From Candidatus Aminicenantota bacterium (lineage in GTDB: Bacteria; Acidobacteriota; Aminicenantia; Aminicenantales; Aminicenantaceae), in NCBI GenBank assembly GCA_016926925.1, contig JAFGNQ010000222.1:1-5895 (forward strand): 5,895 nucleotides of DNA, given 5' to 3'. Position numbers and translations under genes: made by a program. The notes under the pieces are model-generated. The model was not told where the DNA came from. It made no database searches and saw only the letters and a program-made list of their open reading frames with translations. Shown here in pieces: positions 1-5,895 of this stretch (positions within the stretch are counted from its first letter, which is position 1; the number at the start of each line of letters is the position of its first letter).

Positions 1-548
1 GCTCCCACGATATCCGCCCGCAATATTTCTTCCAAACCTTCAATTTCTTCCTGGAGGTTGTCTGCCAGTTGTTTGAGCTTGACCAGACCCAAATCTCCGG
101 AGAGGTTGATGTAGAGAATAGGCCTTTCGGAGAACTCTATGCGTGTTATCTCCGGTTCTTCAAACAGGTCCGACGGCAATTCCGCCCGGGCATCGTCAAC
201 CGCTTGCCTGACGTCCAGATAGGCTTGCATTTCGTCCGCGGATAAATCGAATTCGATGAAGATGGAAGAGAAGTCCTGGATGGATTTGCTGCTGATCTTT
301 TCGACACCTTCGATGCCTTTGAGGTGTTTTTCCAGGGGCCGTGTGATCAGGTTCTCCACATCCACCGGAGATGTCCCCGGGTGGATCGTTGTGATCACGA
401 AGTAGGGAAAAACAATCTCGGGGAACTCTTCTTTGGGAGTGGAGCTGTACTGCGAAAATCCGAACACAACCAACAGGATGAGGAATATATACACCGTTGT
501 TTTGTTCTCAACGGCCAAATTGGTGAGCTTAAATTCTCTGGGTTTCAT
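1..548 (-). CDS. RND efflux transporter permease, N-terminal fragment (cut by window edge)
   Basis: Inner-membrane pump of a tripartite efflux system, which in this family uses the proton gradient to export substrates through an adaptor and an outer-membrane channel. The frame is open from an ATG at 548 to the left edge, giving 182 residues of a protein normally over 1000 long. Visible parts are a short cytoplasmic N-terminus, the first membrane helix at about residues 17-34 (VYIFLILLVVFGF), then the start of the periplasmic porter domain with the family signatures PGTSPVDVENLITRPLEK (57-74), GIEGVEKISSKS (78-89) and the ADIVG strand at 178-182. The start is supported by AAAGGA at 554-559, five bases upstream, and by the match to RND N-termini. 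It lies 47 bases after the adaptor gene with no terminator between them, so it is the third gene of the efflux operon. The N-terminal style resembles Bacteroidota-type multidrug permeases. The substrate is unknown, and the conserved membrane aspartates lie outside the window. Confidence 0.93.
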   Translation of the reverse strand, partial: MKPREFKLTNLAVENKTTVYIFLILLVVFGFSQYSSTPKEEFPEIVFPYFVITTIHPGTSPVDVENLITRPLEKHLKGIEGVEKISSKSIQDFSSIFIEFDLSADEMQAYLDVRQAVDDARAELPSDLFEEPEITRIEFSERPILYINLSGDLGLVKLKQLADNLQEEIEGLEEILRADIVG

Positions 549-595
549 GGCTGTCCTTTTCCTTCGATATAAGACTCGCGATTAAGTTTTTTTCG

Positions 596-1720
596 TCAAT
601 TTTTTCGGACGGCGATCCGCTGTCCGTCAGCCAGATTCTGGAATCCGAAAGTGATAACGAAATCACCTGACGTCAATCCTTCGAAAACTTCAATCTTATC
701 ATCGTAGCTCTCGCCCGTCTTGATGTCTCTTTTGCGTGCGGTCCAATTCCCGTTTTCCTCAGAGGCGACAAACAGAAACTGTGAAGTTTCCGTCTTCTGA
801 ATTATTAATTGAGGGATGACCAAAGCTTGAGAATTGGTGTAGTCATTAATCGTCACTACGGCCAGCATGTTCGGTTTCAAACGCCTTTCGGTCGCAGGAA
901 CATTGATCTCGACCGTAAACGTTCTGTTATCGGGATCGATCACACGGGATACGGCGTCGATCGACAGCTCAAAATCGCTTCGGATTACAGGAATGTGGAC
1001 ATGTACCGGATCGCCTTTTTTGATGTCGGCGATATAATTTTCCGATATGGATGCCGTAATTTTGAGCTTTGACAGTTGGACGATCCGAATGATGCCTCTG
1101 CCTGCTGCCGCCATTTCTCCTTCTTTGGTTAGGATGTCGTCCACAGTTCCATCAATAGGTGCCGTGATCTTTGTCAGCTTGTACTGTTCGCGGAGTGTCT
1201 CTAATTTTTTTTCAAGATTTTCTTTGTTATTCTTCGCCTGCAAATATTCGATCTCGCTTCCGATTTTTTTGGTCCATAGCCGTTCCTGACGCTCAAAAAT
1301 GGATTGTGCGAGGTCCAGCGTGTTTTCCACTTCCGCTATGGTCCTTTCATAAATGGCACCATCCAGCTCTGCCAGGAGCTGCCCTTTTAGAACGTTTGCT
1401 CCTGTAGTGACATGAATCTTTTTCACCAGACCGGATGTTTGCGCGGGAATCAGGATATTGTTGTCGGATTCGACGGATCCCTGGACCCTGATGAAGTGAT
1501 GGAAAATCTCGGTTTCAATCCGTCGGATTGTAACAGCTGTCAATTTATCGGAAAAATCGAGATCAGTTCCGACTGCGGATTCGCCTTTCAGTCTTGTGAT
1601 TTTCTTGTCGAGAGCATCCCTCTGTCTCTCCAATTTTTCCAATTGCGCCTGCCTGTCACGTGAGCCGCAGGCGGCAAAGAAAAAGATTCCTATCAAGCTG
1701 AGAGCTGTAAAATTTTTCAT
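596..1720 (-). CDS. RND efflux periplasmic adaptor lipoprotein (membrane fusion protein, HlyD/AcrA type)
   Basis: Periplasmic adaptor that bridges the inner-membrane RND pump and the outer-membrane channel. The 374 residues show a signal peptide (about 1-17) ending in FAAC, giving a probable lipidated Cys18. A charged heptad-like stretch at about 22-47 (QLEKLERQRDALDKKITRLK) is probably a short coiled coil. The first lipoyl half is at about 88-120 (PAQTSGLVKKIHVTTGANV), an alpha-helical hairpin at about 124-181, and the second lipoyl half at about 182-215 (ITAPIDGTVDDILTKEGE). A beta-barrel follows at about 216-292 (PDNRTFTVEINV, then LKPNMLAVV), and a membrane-proximal domain runs to the end (VFEGLTSGDFVITFG). 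The size fits the family. AGAGGA at 1729-1734 lies eight bases before the ATG. The gene starts 21 bases after the channel gene and precedes the permease, the usual order for such operons. The lipobox is slightly unusual, with Phe at -3. Function as an adaptor is firm; the cargo is unknown. Confidence 0.93.
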   Translation of the reverse strand: MKNFTALSLIGIFFFAACGSRDRQAQLEKLERQRDALDKKITRLKGESAVGTDLDFSDKLTAVTIRRIETEIFHHFIRVQGSVESDNNILIPAQTSGLVKKIHVTTGANVLKGQLLAELDGAIYERTIAEVENTLDLAQSIFERQERLWTKKIGSEIEYLQAKNNKENLEKKLETLREQYKLTKITAPIDGTVDDILTKEGEMAAAGRGIIRIVQLSKLKITASISENYIADIKKGDPVHVHIPVIRSDFELSIDAVSRVIDPDNRTFTVEINVPATERRLKPNMLAVVTINDYTNSQALVIPQLIIQKTETSQFLFVASEENGNWTARKRDIKTGESYDDKIEVFEGLTSGDFVITFGFQNLADGQRIAVRKN

Positions 1721-1728
1721 TGTCTTTG

Positions 1729-1734
1729 TCCTCT
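1729..1734 (-). promoter_or_regulatory. Shine-Dalgarno site of the adaptor gene
   Basis: AGAGGA on the minus strand sits in the 21-base gap after the channel gene, eight bases before the ATG at 1720. It supports this start and translation as part of a polycistronic message. Confidence 0.6.
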
Positions 1735-1741
1735 TTCCGGC

Positions 1742-3127
1742 TTATTCATATGAATTCCTGATCCGGTCCAGCTTATTCTTGGCGTTCAGAAGGTCGGATA
1801 TCGCTTTGATGTAGCTAGACTGGGAAAGCAAATACCTGTCATTCGCTTGGGAAAGGTCCATGCTGGAAGCGATTCCTTCATTGTATTTTATGAGCGTGAC
1901 TCCATACACTTTCTTGGAGAGCTCCATGTTCTCTTGGATGTTGAGATAGTTCTCGTAGGCGGCGATCATATCGTTTTTTGCACGAGATTCTTCCAGCAAC
2001 ATTCCTTGAGAAGCCTGTATCTTGGCTGTCTTTGCCTTTTCAAGAGCGATAGCGGCCTGCTGTACCCTGGCTTTTTGTGCGCCGCTTTTAAAGATGGGGA
2101 TGCGGACATTGACACCGAAGACTTGGCTCCGAAACCAGGACTGGTCGAACTGGAAAAAACTGAAGGTGTCCCGAAAAGCACTGCGCTGGTACGTATAGAA
2201 GGCTGAAATCGACGGCCAATACCTGGCCTTTTCGTTTCTCAATGCCATTTCAGCCAGTTTCTCTTGTGTATCGGTCAACTGATAATCGATGTTGCGGCTC
2301 AAATCGAATTGGGCTTTGAGCGTTTCCGAGAGATCGAATTCCCGAAGAATGCCTTGCAGGCTCTCTTTCAGCTCCACTGAAGATCCAATGTCGAGTCCCA
2401 TCTGGAAGTTGAGCAGCCTGTAGGCGACTTCCGTCTGTTTTTGAATGTTCTGGAGGCTGTTTTTCAACTGTGTGATGGATATTTGGAGCATATCGACATC
2501 CGTCTCTTCGACAAATCCCTCTCGGTATCTTTCTTGAGTTTCAAAAAATGTTTTTTCGAGGTTGGCGATGTTGGCTTGGATGATCCTCTTGCTTTCCTCG
2601 GATACCAGGATGAGGAAGTAAGTGCTTGTCACATCCTCTTTGATATCGAGTTGAGTCCTCGTGAGGCTTTGATCTGAGAGTCTCTGGTATATCTTGGATG
2701 TGTTGAGTCCGACGATGTAACTGACATCAAAAATCTTCTGCTCCACTGTAACGGAAAAATTGGCATTGTGCTGCGTGCCGAACTGAACAGGTATTTTTTC
2801 ATCGAAATTGCCTTCGAAAAAATTGGGGATCAGAACGGTTTGCAGCTCCAGATTGTTGAGGTAAGCGAGAGCTGAGTTGATTTGAGGAAGACCGTCGGCA
2901 ACTGTTTCTCTCAATCTTTTTTTTGAAGCCTCTACGTCCAACTGAGATCTGAGTGCATCATAGCTGTGCTGTATTGCGTATTCCTGGGCTTCTTTCAAGC
3001 TGAATTTTTTCTGCGGTTCCTGTGCCGAAATGGGGAGCGGCGAAAGGGCGCTAAACAAAAAAAACAGCATCATTACGAGAATAAGAAATTTCCTCGAGAT
3101 CCATATGTAAAGCTTAAACTCTGTCAT
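1742..3127 (-). CDS. TolC-family outer-membrane efflux channel
   Basis: Outer-membrane and periplasmic tunnel protein of a tripartite efflux pump; the family forms trimers that let substrates leave the cell. The 461 residues begin with a signal peptide: a basic N-terminus, a hydrophobic core at about 14-30 (FLILVMMLFFLFSAL), and a likely cut after ISA at 35. Two OEP repeats follow, at about 43-240 and 280-455. The internal duplication is visible in paired motifs: YREGFVEETDVDMLQISITQ (201-220) matches YNEGIASSMDLSQANDRYLL (415-434). Other family marks are SLKEAQEYAIQHS near the mature N-terminus and VNVRIPIFKSGAQKARVQQA at about 339-358. The ATG at 3127 is preferred because AAAGGAA at 3134-3140 is well spaced and the signal peptide is complete; the Met codons at residues 19-20 would cut into its core. 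It is first in a three-gene operon with the adaptor and RND permease, and follows a 273-base gap holding candidate promoters and an inverted repeat. Confidence 0.93.
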   Translation of the reverse strand: MTEFKLYIWISRKFLILVMMLFFLFSALSPLPISAQEPQKKFSLKEAQEYAIQHSYDALRSQLDVEASKKRLRETVADGLPQINSALAYLNNLELQTVLIPNFFEGNFDEKIPVQFGTQHNANFSVTVEQKIFDVSYIVGLNTSKIYQRLSDQSLTRTQLDIKEDVTSTYFLILVSEESKRIIQANIANLEKTFFETQERYREGFVEETDVDMLQISITQLKNSLQNIQKQTEVAYRLLNFQMGLDIGSSVELKESLQGILREFDLSETLKAQFDLSRNIDYQLTDTQEKLAEMALRNEKARYWPSISAFYTYQRSAFRDTFSFFQFDQSWFRSQVFGVNVRIPIFKSGAQKARVQQAAIALEKAKTAKIQASQGMLLEESRAKNDMIAAYENYLNIQENMELSKKVYGVTLIKYNEGIASSMDLSQANDRYLLSQSSYIKAISDLLNAKNKLDRIRNSYE

Positions 3128-3133
3128 TTTCGG

Positions 3134-3140
3134 TTCCTTT
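3134..3140 (-). promoter_or_regulatory. Shine-Dalgarno site of the outer-membrane channel gene
   Basis: AAAGGAA on the minus strand lies six bases before the ATG at 3127. It decides this start over the internal Met codons at residues 19-20, which would lose the basic part of the signal peptide. Confidence 0.6.
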
Positions 3141-3161
3141 TATGGAGTGAAAGACGCGATG

Positions 3162-3178
3162 TGTGAGCAGTACTCACA
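3162..3178. promoter_or_regulatory. Inverted repeat, candidate operator of the efflux operon
   Basis: TGTGAG-CAGTA-CTCACA is a perfect dyad with 6-base arms and a 5-base spacer. It lies 34 bases upstream of the channel gene ATG, just ahead of its ribosome-binding site. Efflux operons are often controlled by dimeric repressors binding such dyads. The half-sites TGTGA and TCACA equal those of CRP-family sites, but they are seven bases apart here, not the usual six, so a CRP site is doubtful. No regulator gene is in the window. It could also form a small RNA hairpin in the leader. The dyad is seen directly; the operator role is inferred. Confidence 0.4.
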
Positions 3179-3210
3179 ATAAGAAGACGACGGATGTCAG
3201 GTTTTATTGC

Positions 3211-3219
3211 ATGATAGCA
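3211..3219 (-). promoter_or_regulatory. Candidate extended -10 promoter element, proximal, for the efflux operon
   Basis: The minus strand reads TGCTATCAT, an extended -10 (TGn followed by a 5-of-6 match to TATAAT). Transcription would begin near 3204, giving a leader of about 77 bases with the 3162-3178 dyad inside it. No good -35 hexamer is visible at the proper spacing, which extended -10 promoters can tolerate. Short arms ATGTC (3194-3198) and GACAT (3220-3224) flank the element. Assignment is by eye and assumes a sigma-70-like consensus. Confidence 0.3.
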
Positions 3220-3337
3220 GACATTTTTCCTTTCCCGATTTCATAATTTTTATTGTCCGAATATGATATATACGATCAAAAAGTGACTTGGGTTATTTGT
3301 TTAAGTCCTTCAATCAGCCTTTCTATTGAAAGCACTT

Positions 3338-3365
3338 ATGATACCACAAATATCCGGTCAGACAA
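3338..3365 (-). promoter_or_regulatory. Candidate promoter, distal, upstream of the efflux operon
   Basis: The minus strand carries TTGTCT (3360-3365, a 4-of-6 match to the -35 consensus), a 16-base spacer, and the extended -10 TGGTATCAT (3338-3346). It is the better formed of the two candidates but would give a leader of about 200 bases before the channel gene. It begins just 35 bases after the guaB stop. Either this site or the proximal one, or both, could drive the efflux operon. Confidence 0.3.
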
Positions 3366-3400
3366 AATTTTCCGCTGGCTTGAAGAGTTGAGATAGATGG

Positions 3401-4864
3401 TTAGTCCAGCCGGTAGTTCGGAGCTTCTTTGGTGATGATGACGTCATGGACGTGGCTCTCACGCATGCCGGAGGTGGTGATTTTGATGAAACGGGCTTTT
3501 TTCTGGAGTTCCTGCAGTGTCCGGCACCCGGCATAACCCATGCCGGCCTTGAGGCCTCCGATCATCATTGCGACAATGCTGCTGACGCTTCCTTTATAGG
3601 GGATCCTTCCCTCGATTCCTTCGGGAACCAGTTTTGCCGGCGTCGGTAAAGAGTCTTGAAAGTATCTGTCCCGGCCGCCTAGACGCATGGCCTCAACAGA
3701 TCCCATTCCACGGTAGGTTTTGTAGGATCTTCCTTGATAGATAATCACTTCTCCGGGGGACTCTTCGGTGCCGGCAAGCATATTGCCGAGCATGACCGAA
3801 TCGGCTCCTGCCGTTATTGCCTTGGTGATGTCGCCCGAATATTTGATTCCTCCGTCGGCTATTAAGGGGATTCCCTTCTCCCGGGTGACTTTGTATACGG
3901 AGGCAATGGCGGTGATTTGAGGGATGCCTGCCCCTGACACCACCCGTGTCGTGCAGATCGATCCCGGCCCGACTCCGACCTTAACGGCATCTACTCCGGT
4001 GGCAATCAGATCTTGAGCCGCTTCCGAAGTCCCGATGTTCCCGGCTATCAGTTCCTGATCGGGGAATTCGTTCCTTATTTTTTCGACGACTTCCAGAACT
4101 TTTTTGGAGTGCCCATGAGCAGTGTCTACAATAAGGACATCCACTTTGGCCTCGATAAGAGCCCGCGCCCTATCTAAGGTTTCCTCTGCGACACCTATGG
4201 CCGCTCCCACTCTAAGACGTCCGAATTCATCCTTGGCCGCGTCCGGATACTGGATGCGTTTAAGGATATCTTTGTAGGTGATCAGACCTTTCAGATGTCC
4301 CTCTTTGTCCACCATCAAAATTTTTTCGATTTTGTGCTTGTGAAACAGCTTTTCAGCCTCTTCCAAAGAGGTGCCCAAGGGAACGGTGATAAGATCTTTT
4401 GTCATCGCTTCTTCTATGGGAAGATTCAGACGTGTTTCAAAGCGGATATCACGATTGGTCAAAATCCCTACGAGCACGTTGTTCTCAGCGACGATGGGAA
4501 GACCCGAAATCCCGTATTTTTTCATGACCTCTTTGGCTTCGAAGATTTTGTTCTGGGGGCGCATCGTAATGGGATTGACGATCATCCCGCTTTCGTATCG
4601 CTTGACTTTATCCACTTCTTCAGCCTGTTTTTCGATGTTCATGTTGCGGTGAATGATCCCGATCCCACCCTGTTGCGCCATGGTGATGGCCATCCAAGAT
4701 TCCGTAACCGTATCCATGGCCGAGCTGATGAGGGGAACGTTTAGGGTAATATTCCGGCTGAGTCTTGTGCCGATGTTTGCTTCCAAAGGCAGGACATTGC
4801 TGCTTGCCGGCAGAATGAGCACATCATCGAATGTCAGTCCTTCCTCGATTTTCTGGTCTAACAT
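3401..4864 (-). CDS. guaB: Inosine-5'-monophosphate dehydrogenase (IMPDH)
   Basis: Cytoplasmic enzyme that oxidises IMP to XMP with NAD+, the committed step of guanine nucleotide synthesis. At 487 residues it is the normal bacterial length. The N-terminal barrel segment has [10 protein letters not shown] (11-20) and SAMDTVTE (48-55). Two CBS domains span about 94-205 (VNPITM, later [12 protein letters not shown]), where family members bind regulatory nucleotides. The catalytic half carries DTAHGHS (247-253), GNIGTS (275-280), the loop GPGSICTTR with catalytic Cys304, the phosphate-binding DGGI (337-340), the flap-preceding [10 protein letters not shown] (384-393), the Arg400-Tyr401 dyad in GRDRYFQ, and VPEGIEGR (413-420). 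The C-terminus [12 protein letters not shown] is typical. No key residue is missing. The ATG at 4864 follows secA by eight bases, with a G-rich ribosome-binding site overlapping the secA stop, so it is likely co-transcribed and possibly translationally coupled. No guaA lies next to it here. Confidence 0.98.
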   Translation of the reverse strand: MLDQKIEEGLTFDDVLILPASSNVLPLEANIGTRLSRNITLNVPLISSAMDTVTESWMAITMAQQGGIGIIHRNMNIEKQAEEVDKVKRYESGMIVNPITMRPQNKIFEAKEVMKKYGISGLPIVAENNVLVGILTNRDIRFETRLNLPIEEAMTKDLITVPLGTSLEEAEKLFHKHKIEKILMVDKEGHLKGLITYKDILKRIQYPDAAKDEFGRLRVGAAIGVAEETLDRARALIEAKVDVLIVDTAHGHSKKVLEVVEKIRNEFPDQELIAGNIGTSEAAQDLIATGVDAVKVGVGPGSICTTRVVSGAGIPQITAIASVYKVTREKGIPLIADGGIKYSGDITKAITAGADSVMLGNMLAGTEESPGEVIIYQGRSYKTYRGMGSVEAMRLGGRDRYFQDSLPTPAKLVPEGIEGRIPYKGSVSSIVAMMIGGLKAGMGYAGCRTLQELQKKARFIKITTSGMRESHVHDVIITKEAPNYRLD

Positions 4865-4866
4865 GT

Positions 4867-4874
4867 CTCCCCCT
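4867..4874 (-). promoter_or_regulatory. Shine-Dalgarno site of guaB overlapping the secA stop codon
   Basis: The minus strand reads AGGGGGAG; its first two bases are the last two of the secA TAG stop, and it ends two bases before the guaB ATG. The best-matching AGGGGG part leaves a four-base gap, a little short. The overlap means ribosomes finishing secA end on the guaB initiation site, an arrangement that favours translational coupling. Confidence 0.55.
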
Positions 4875-5895
4875 ATTTTTTCTTTTTTTTCTTTCTTTTT
4901 TTTGGAATCGTGGTCCTGGCCTTTTTCGACTTCTGGGCGGGAACATTCTGCGGCTGCTGGAAATACATGGGCTGTACCTTCCTTTCCGGAAGCCTCTCCT
5001 CCTCAACGGGTTTTAACAGGAACAGGTACCGGATCGTCTCGTCTTCGATCCGCTCCATCATACCCTGGAACATATCATAACTCTCTTTTTTGTATTCGAC
5101 CAAGGGATCTCTCTGTCCGTATCCTCGAAGCCCGATCCCTTCTTTCAAGTAGTCCATCCCTAAAAGATGGTCTTTCCACTGGGTATCGATGATCTGGAGC
5201 ATGATCATCCGTTCGAACTCTCTCATCCGCTCTGTGCCTATGATCTGTTCTTTCTCATCGTAAGCCGACCGCAGCGCGTTCAGCATCTTTTCTCGCAGTT
5301 CGATGTGGTTGATCGCGTCCCAGTCGATTCTCAGTTCGTCGATGTCAAGGCCGAATTGGGCGCCGATGGCCTTCTTGAATCCTTCCACATCCCATTCGTC
5401 CGGGGGAGTGTCCTTGTCGGTATGGGTCTCCATGGCCCAATCTACAAGGGTTTCCATGAGTTTGTGTATGCGGTCTTTCAGGTCCTTGCCATGAAGAATT
5501 TCCTTCCTCAAGCTGTAGATGGACTCTCTCTGCTTGTTCATGACGTCGTCGTACTCGAGGAGGTGTTTCCGGATCGAAAAATTTTGTGCCTCGACCTGCT
5601 TTTGAGCTCGTTCTATAGCCTTGCTGATCATCTTGTGCTGGATGGGAACACCCTCTTCCATACCGATCCGTGACATCAATCCGGAAAACCGGTCGCTCGC
5701 GAAAATGCGCATGAGGTCGTCTTCAGTGGAGAGATAGAATCGCGAGGAGCCGGGATCGCCTTGCCTGCCGGCTCGACCTCTCAACTGGTTGTCGATCCTG
5801 CGGGCTTCGTGCCTTTCTGTTCCTATGATATGGAGCCCCCCGAGTCCGACCACTTTTTCATGCTCGGGTGCCGTGGTCTTTTTCGCCTCGGCGAC
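4873..5895 (-). CDS. secA: Protein translocase ATPase SecA, C-terminal part (5' end beyond window)
   Basis: Motor ATPase that pushes preproteins through the SecYEG channel. The frame enters from the right edge and gives 340 residues, about the last 40% of a protein usually 800-950 long. In order (visible numbering) it shows the end of nucleotide-binding domain 2 with [20 protein letters not shown] and the arginine-finger motif [13 protein letters not shown] (37-49), then [12 protein letters not shown]. The scaffold and wing region follows, with [17 protein letters not shown] and [13 protein letters not shown] (112-124). The two-helix-finger region has [20 protein letters not shown] and [15 protein letters not shown] (257-271). 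The last 45 or so residues are a low-complexity linker ending in [11 protein letters not shown]. The usual zinc-binding tail (CxCGSGKKYK...CH), which contacts SecB and lipids in many bacteria, is absent and replaced by this lysine tail. The GTG at 5853 is an internal valine, not the start. The stop is eight bases before guaB. Confidence 0.97.
   Translation of the reverse strand, partial: VAEAKKTTAPEHEKVVGLGGLHIIGTERHEARRIDNQLRGRAGRQGDPGSSRFYLSTEDDLMRIFASDRFSGLMSRIGMEEGVPIQHKMISKAIERAQKQVEAQNFSIRKHLLEYDDVMNKQRESIYSLRKEILHGKDLKDRIHKLMETLVDWAMETHTDKDTPPDEWDVEGFKKAIGAQFGLDIDELRIDWDAINHIELREKMLNALRSAYDEKEQIIGTERMREFERMIMLQIIDTQWKDHLLGMDYLKEGIGLRGYGQRDPLVEYKKESYDMFQGMMERIEDETIRYLFLLKPVEEERLPERKVQPMYFQQPQNVPAQKSKKARTTIPKKRKKKKKK
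4876..4903 (-). other. Homopurine A-rich tract with an in-frame A-AAA-AAG slippery heptamer at the end of secA
   Basis: The 28 bases just before the secA stop read, on the minus strand, A8-G-A3-G-A8-G-A6 and encode the terminal lysines. In the secA frame the heptamer A-AAA-AAG occupies 4888-4882 in the phase used for -1 frameshifting, the same heptamer as in E. coli dnaX. After a -1 shift the reading continues as Glu-Lys-Ile-Gly-Gly-Asp and then into the guaB ATG in frame, with no stop. The two A8 runs could also slip during transcription, or vary in length by mutation. The tract is seen directly; use as a recoding site is inference and may be a by-product of lysine codons. Confidence 0.5.

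Noticed and set aside
3162..3178. Canonical CRP-binding site.
   Set aside because: The TGTGA and TCACA halves are seven bases apart, not six, so it was recorded only as a generic inverted repeat.
3197..3244. Short minus-strand reading frame of 15 codons (MKSGKEKCLLSCNKT) in the leader of the efflux operon.
   Set aside because: No Shine-Dalgarno sequence at a usable distance, it overlaps the proximal -10 candidate, and nothing else supports translation.
3307..3332. Hairpin CTTTCAAT / ATTGAAGG on the minus strand between guaB and the channel gene.
   Set aside because: Eight pairs, one of them G-U, low GC and no following T run on either strand; not a credible terminator or riboswitch.
3365..3413. 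Possible terminator after guaB: CCGGCTGG near the guaB stop pairing with CCAGCGG (3372-3378), followed by AAAATTTT.
   Set aside because: The stem needs a bulged G, the loop is about 27 bases, the first arm is inside the guaB coding end, and the T run is short and preceded by four A bases. It is too weak to call.
4295..4744. Plus-strand open frame of 149 codons opposite guaB.
   Set aside because: Antisense shadow of the guaB CBS and barrel regions, with His/Phe/Asp-rich content that mirrors the opposite strand.
4653..5192. Plus-strand open frame of 179 codons spanning the secA-guaB junction.
   Set aside because: It is antisense to two confidently identified genes, has low-complexity Ser/Phe-rich content mirroring the opposite strand, and matches no family I recognise.
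5167..5673. Plus-strand open frame of 168 codons opposite secA.
   Set aside because: Antisense shadow of conserved secA sequence, with no independent evidence of coding.
5851..5853. GTG as a possible start of a 326-residue protein.
   Set aside because: The frame stays open to the window edge and the upstream residues ([15 protein letters not shown]) continue SecA; the GTG codes for an internal valine before [12 protein letters not shown].

Overview
The window comes from a Gram-negative bacterium of medium GC content. It carries a lipoprotein efflux adaptor, an outer-membrane TolC-type channel and the start of an inner-membrane RND pump, which together imply two membranes. All five genes lie on the minus strand, so the genetic order runs from the right edge to the left edge. 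The lineage is not certain. The pump set resembles efflux operons common in Bacteroidota. The SecA sequence, with its tail lacking a zinc motif, does not look like a typical Bacteroidota protein and recalls Acidobacteriota or Aminicenantes-like groups. This is an impression from family knowledge, not a search result.

Right part (about 3401-5895): the C-terminal 340 residues of SecA, the preprotein translocase motor, run off the right edge. Eight bases after its stop comes guaB, a complete IMP dehydrogenase of 487 residues with both CBS domains and the catalytic cysteine loop. The guaB ribosome-binding site overlaps the secA stop, so the two are probably co-transcribed. The end of secA is a run of A-rich lysine codons containing an in-frame A-AAA-AAG slippery heptamer. 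A -1 shift there would read without a stop straight into guaB. This is the most unusual feature of the window.

Middle (3128-3400): a 273-base AT-rich gap separates the housekeeping pair from the efflux genes. It holds two candidate extended -10 elements sharing TGnTATCAT, and a perfect 6-base inverted repeat with a 5-base spacer close to the start of the outer-membrane gene. These are plausible promoter and operator sites for the efflux operon. No convincing terminator was found behind guaB.

Left part (1-3127): a three-gene efflux operon in the order outer-membrane channel, periplasmic adaptor lipoprotein, RND permease. The gaps are 21 and 47 bases and each gene has its own Shine-Dalgarno sequence. 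Only the first 182 residues of the permease are in the window. Together the three would form a proton-driven tripartite pump spanning both membranes; its substrate cannot be read from the sequence.

No RNA genes, mobile elements, CRISPR arrays or attachment sites were seen. Apart from the secA-guaB junction the region looks ordinary, and I see no evidence of a wholly new system.
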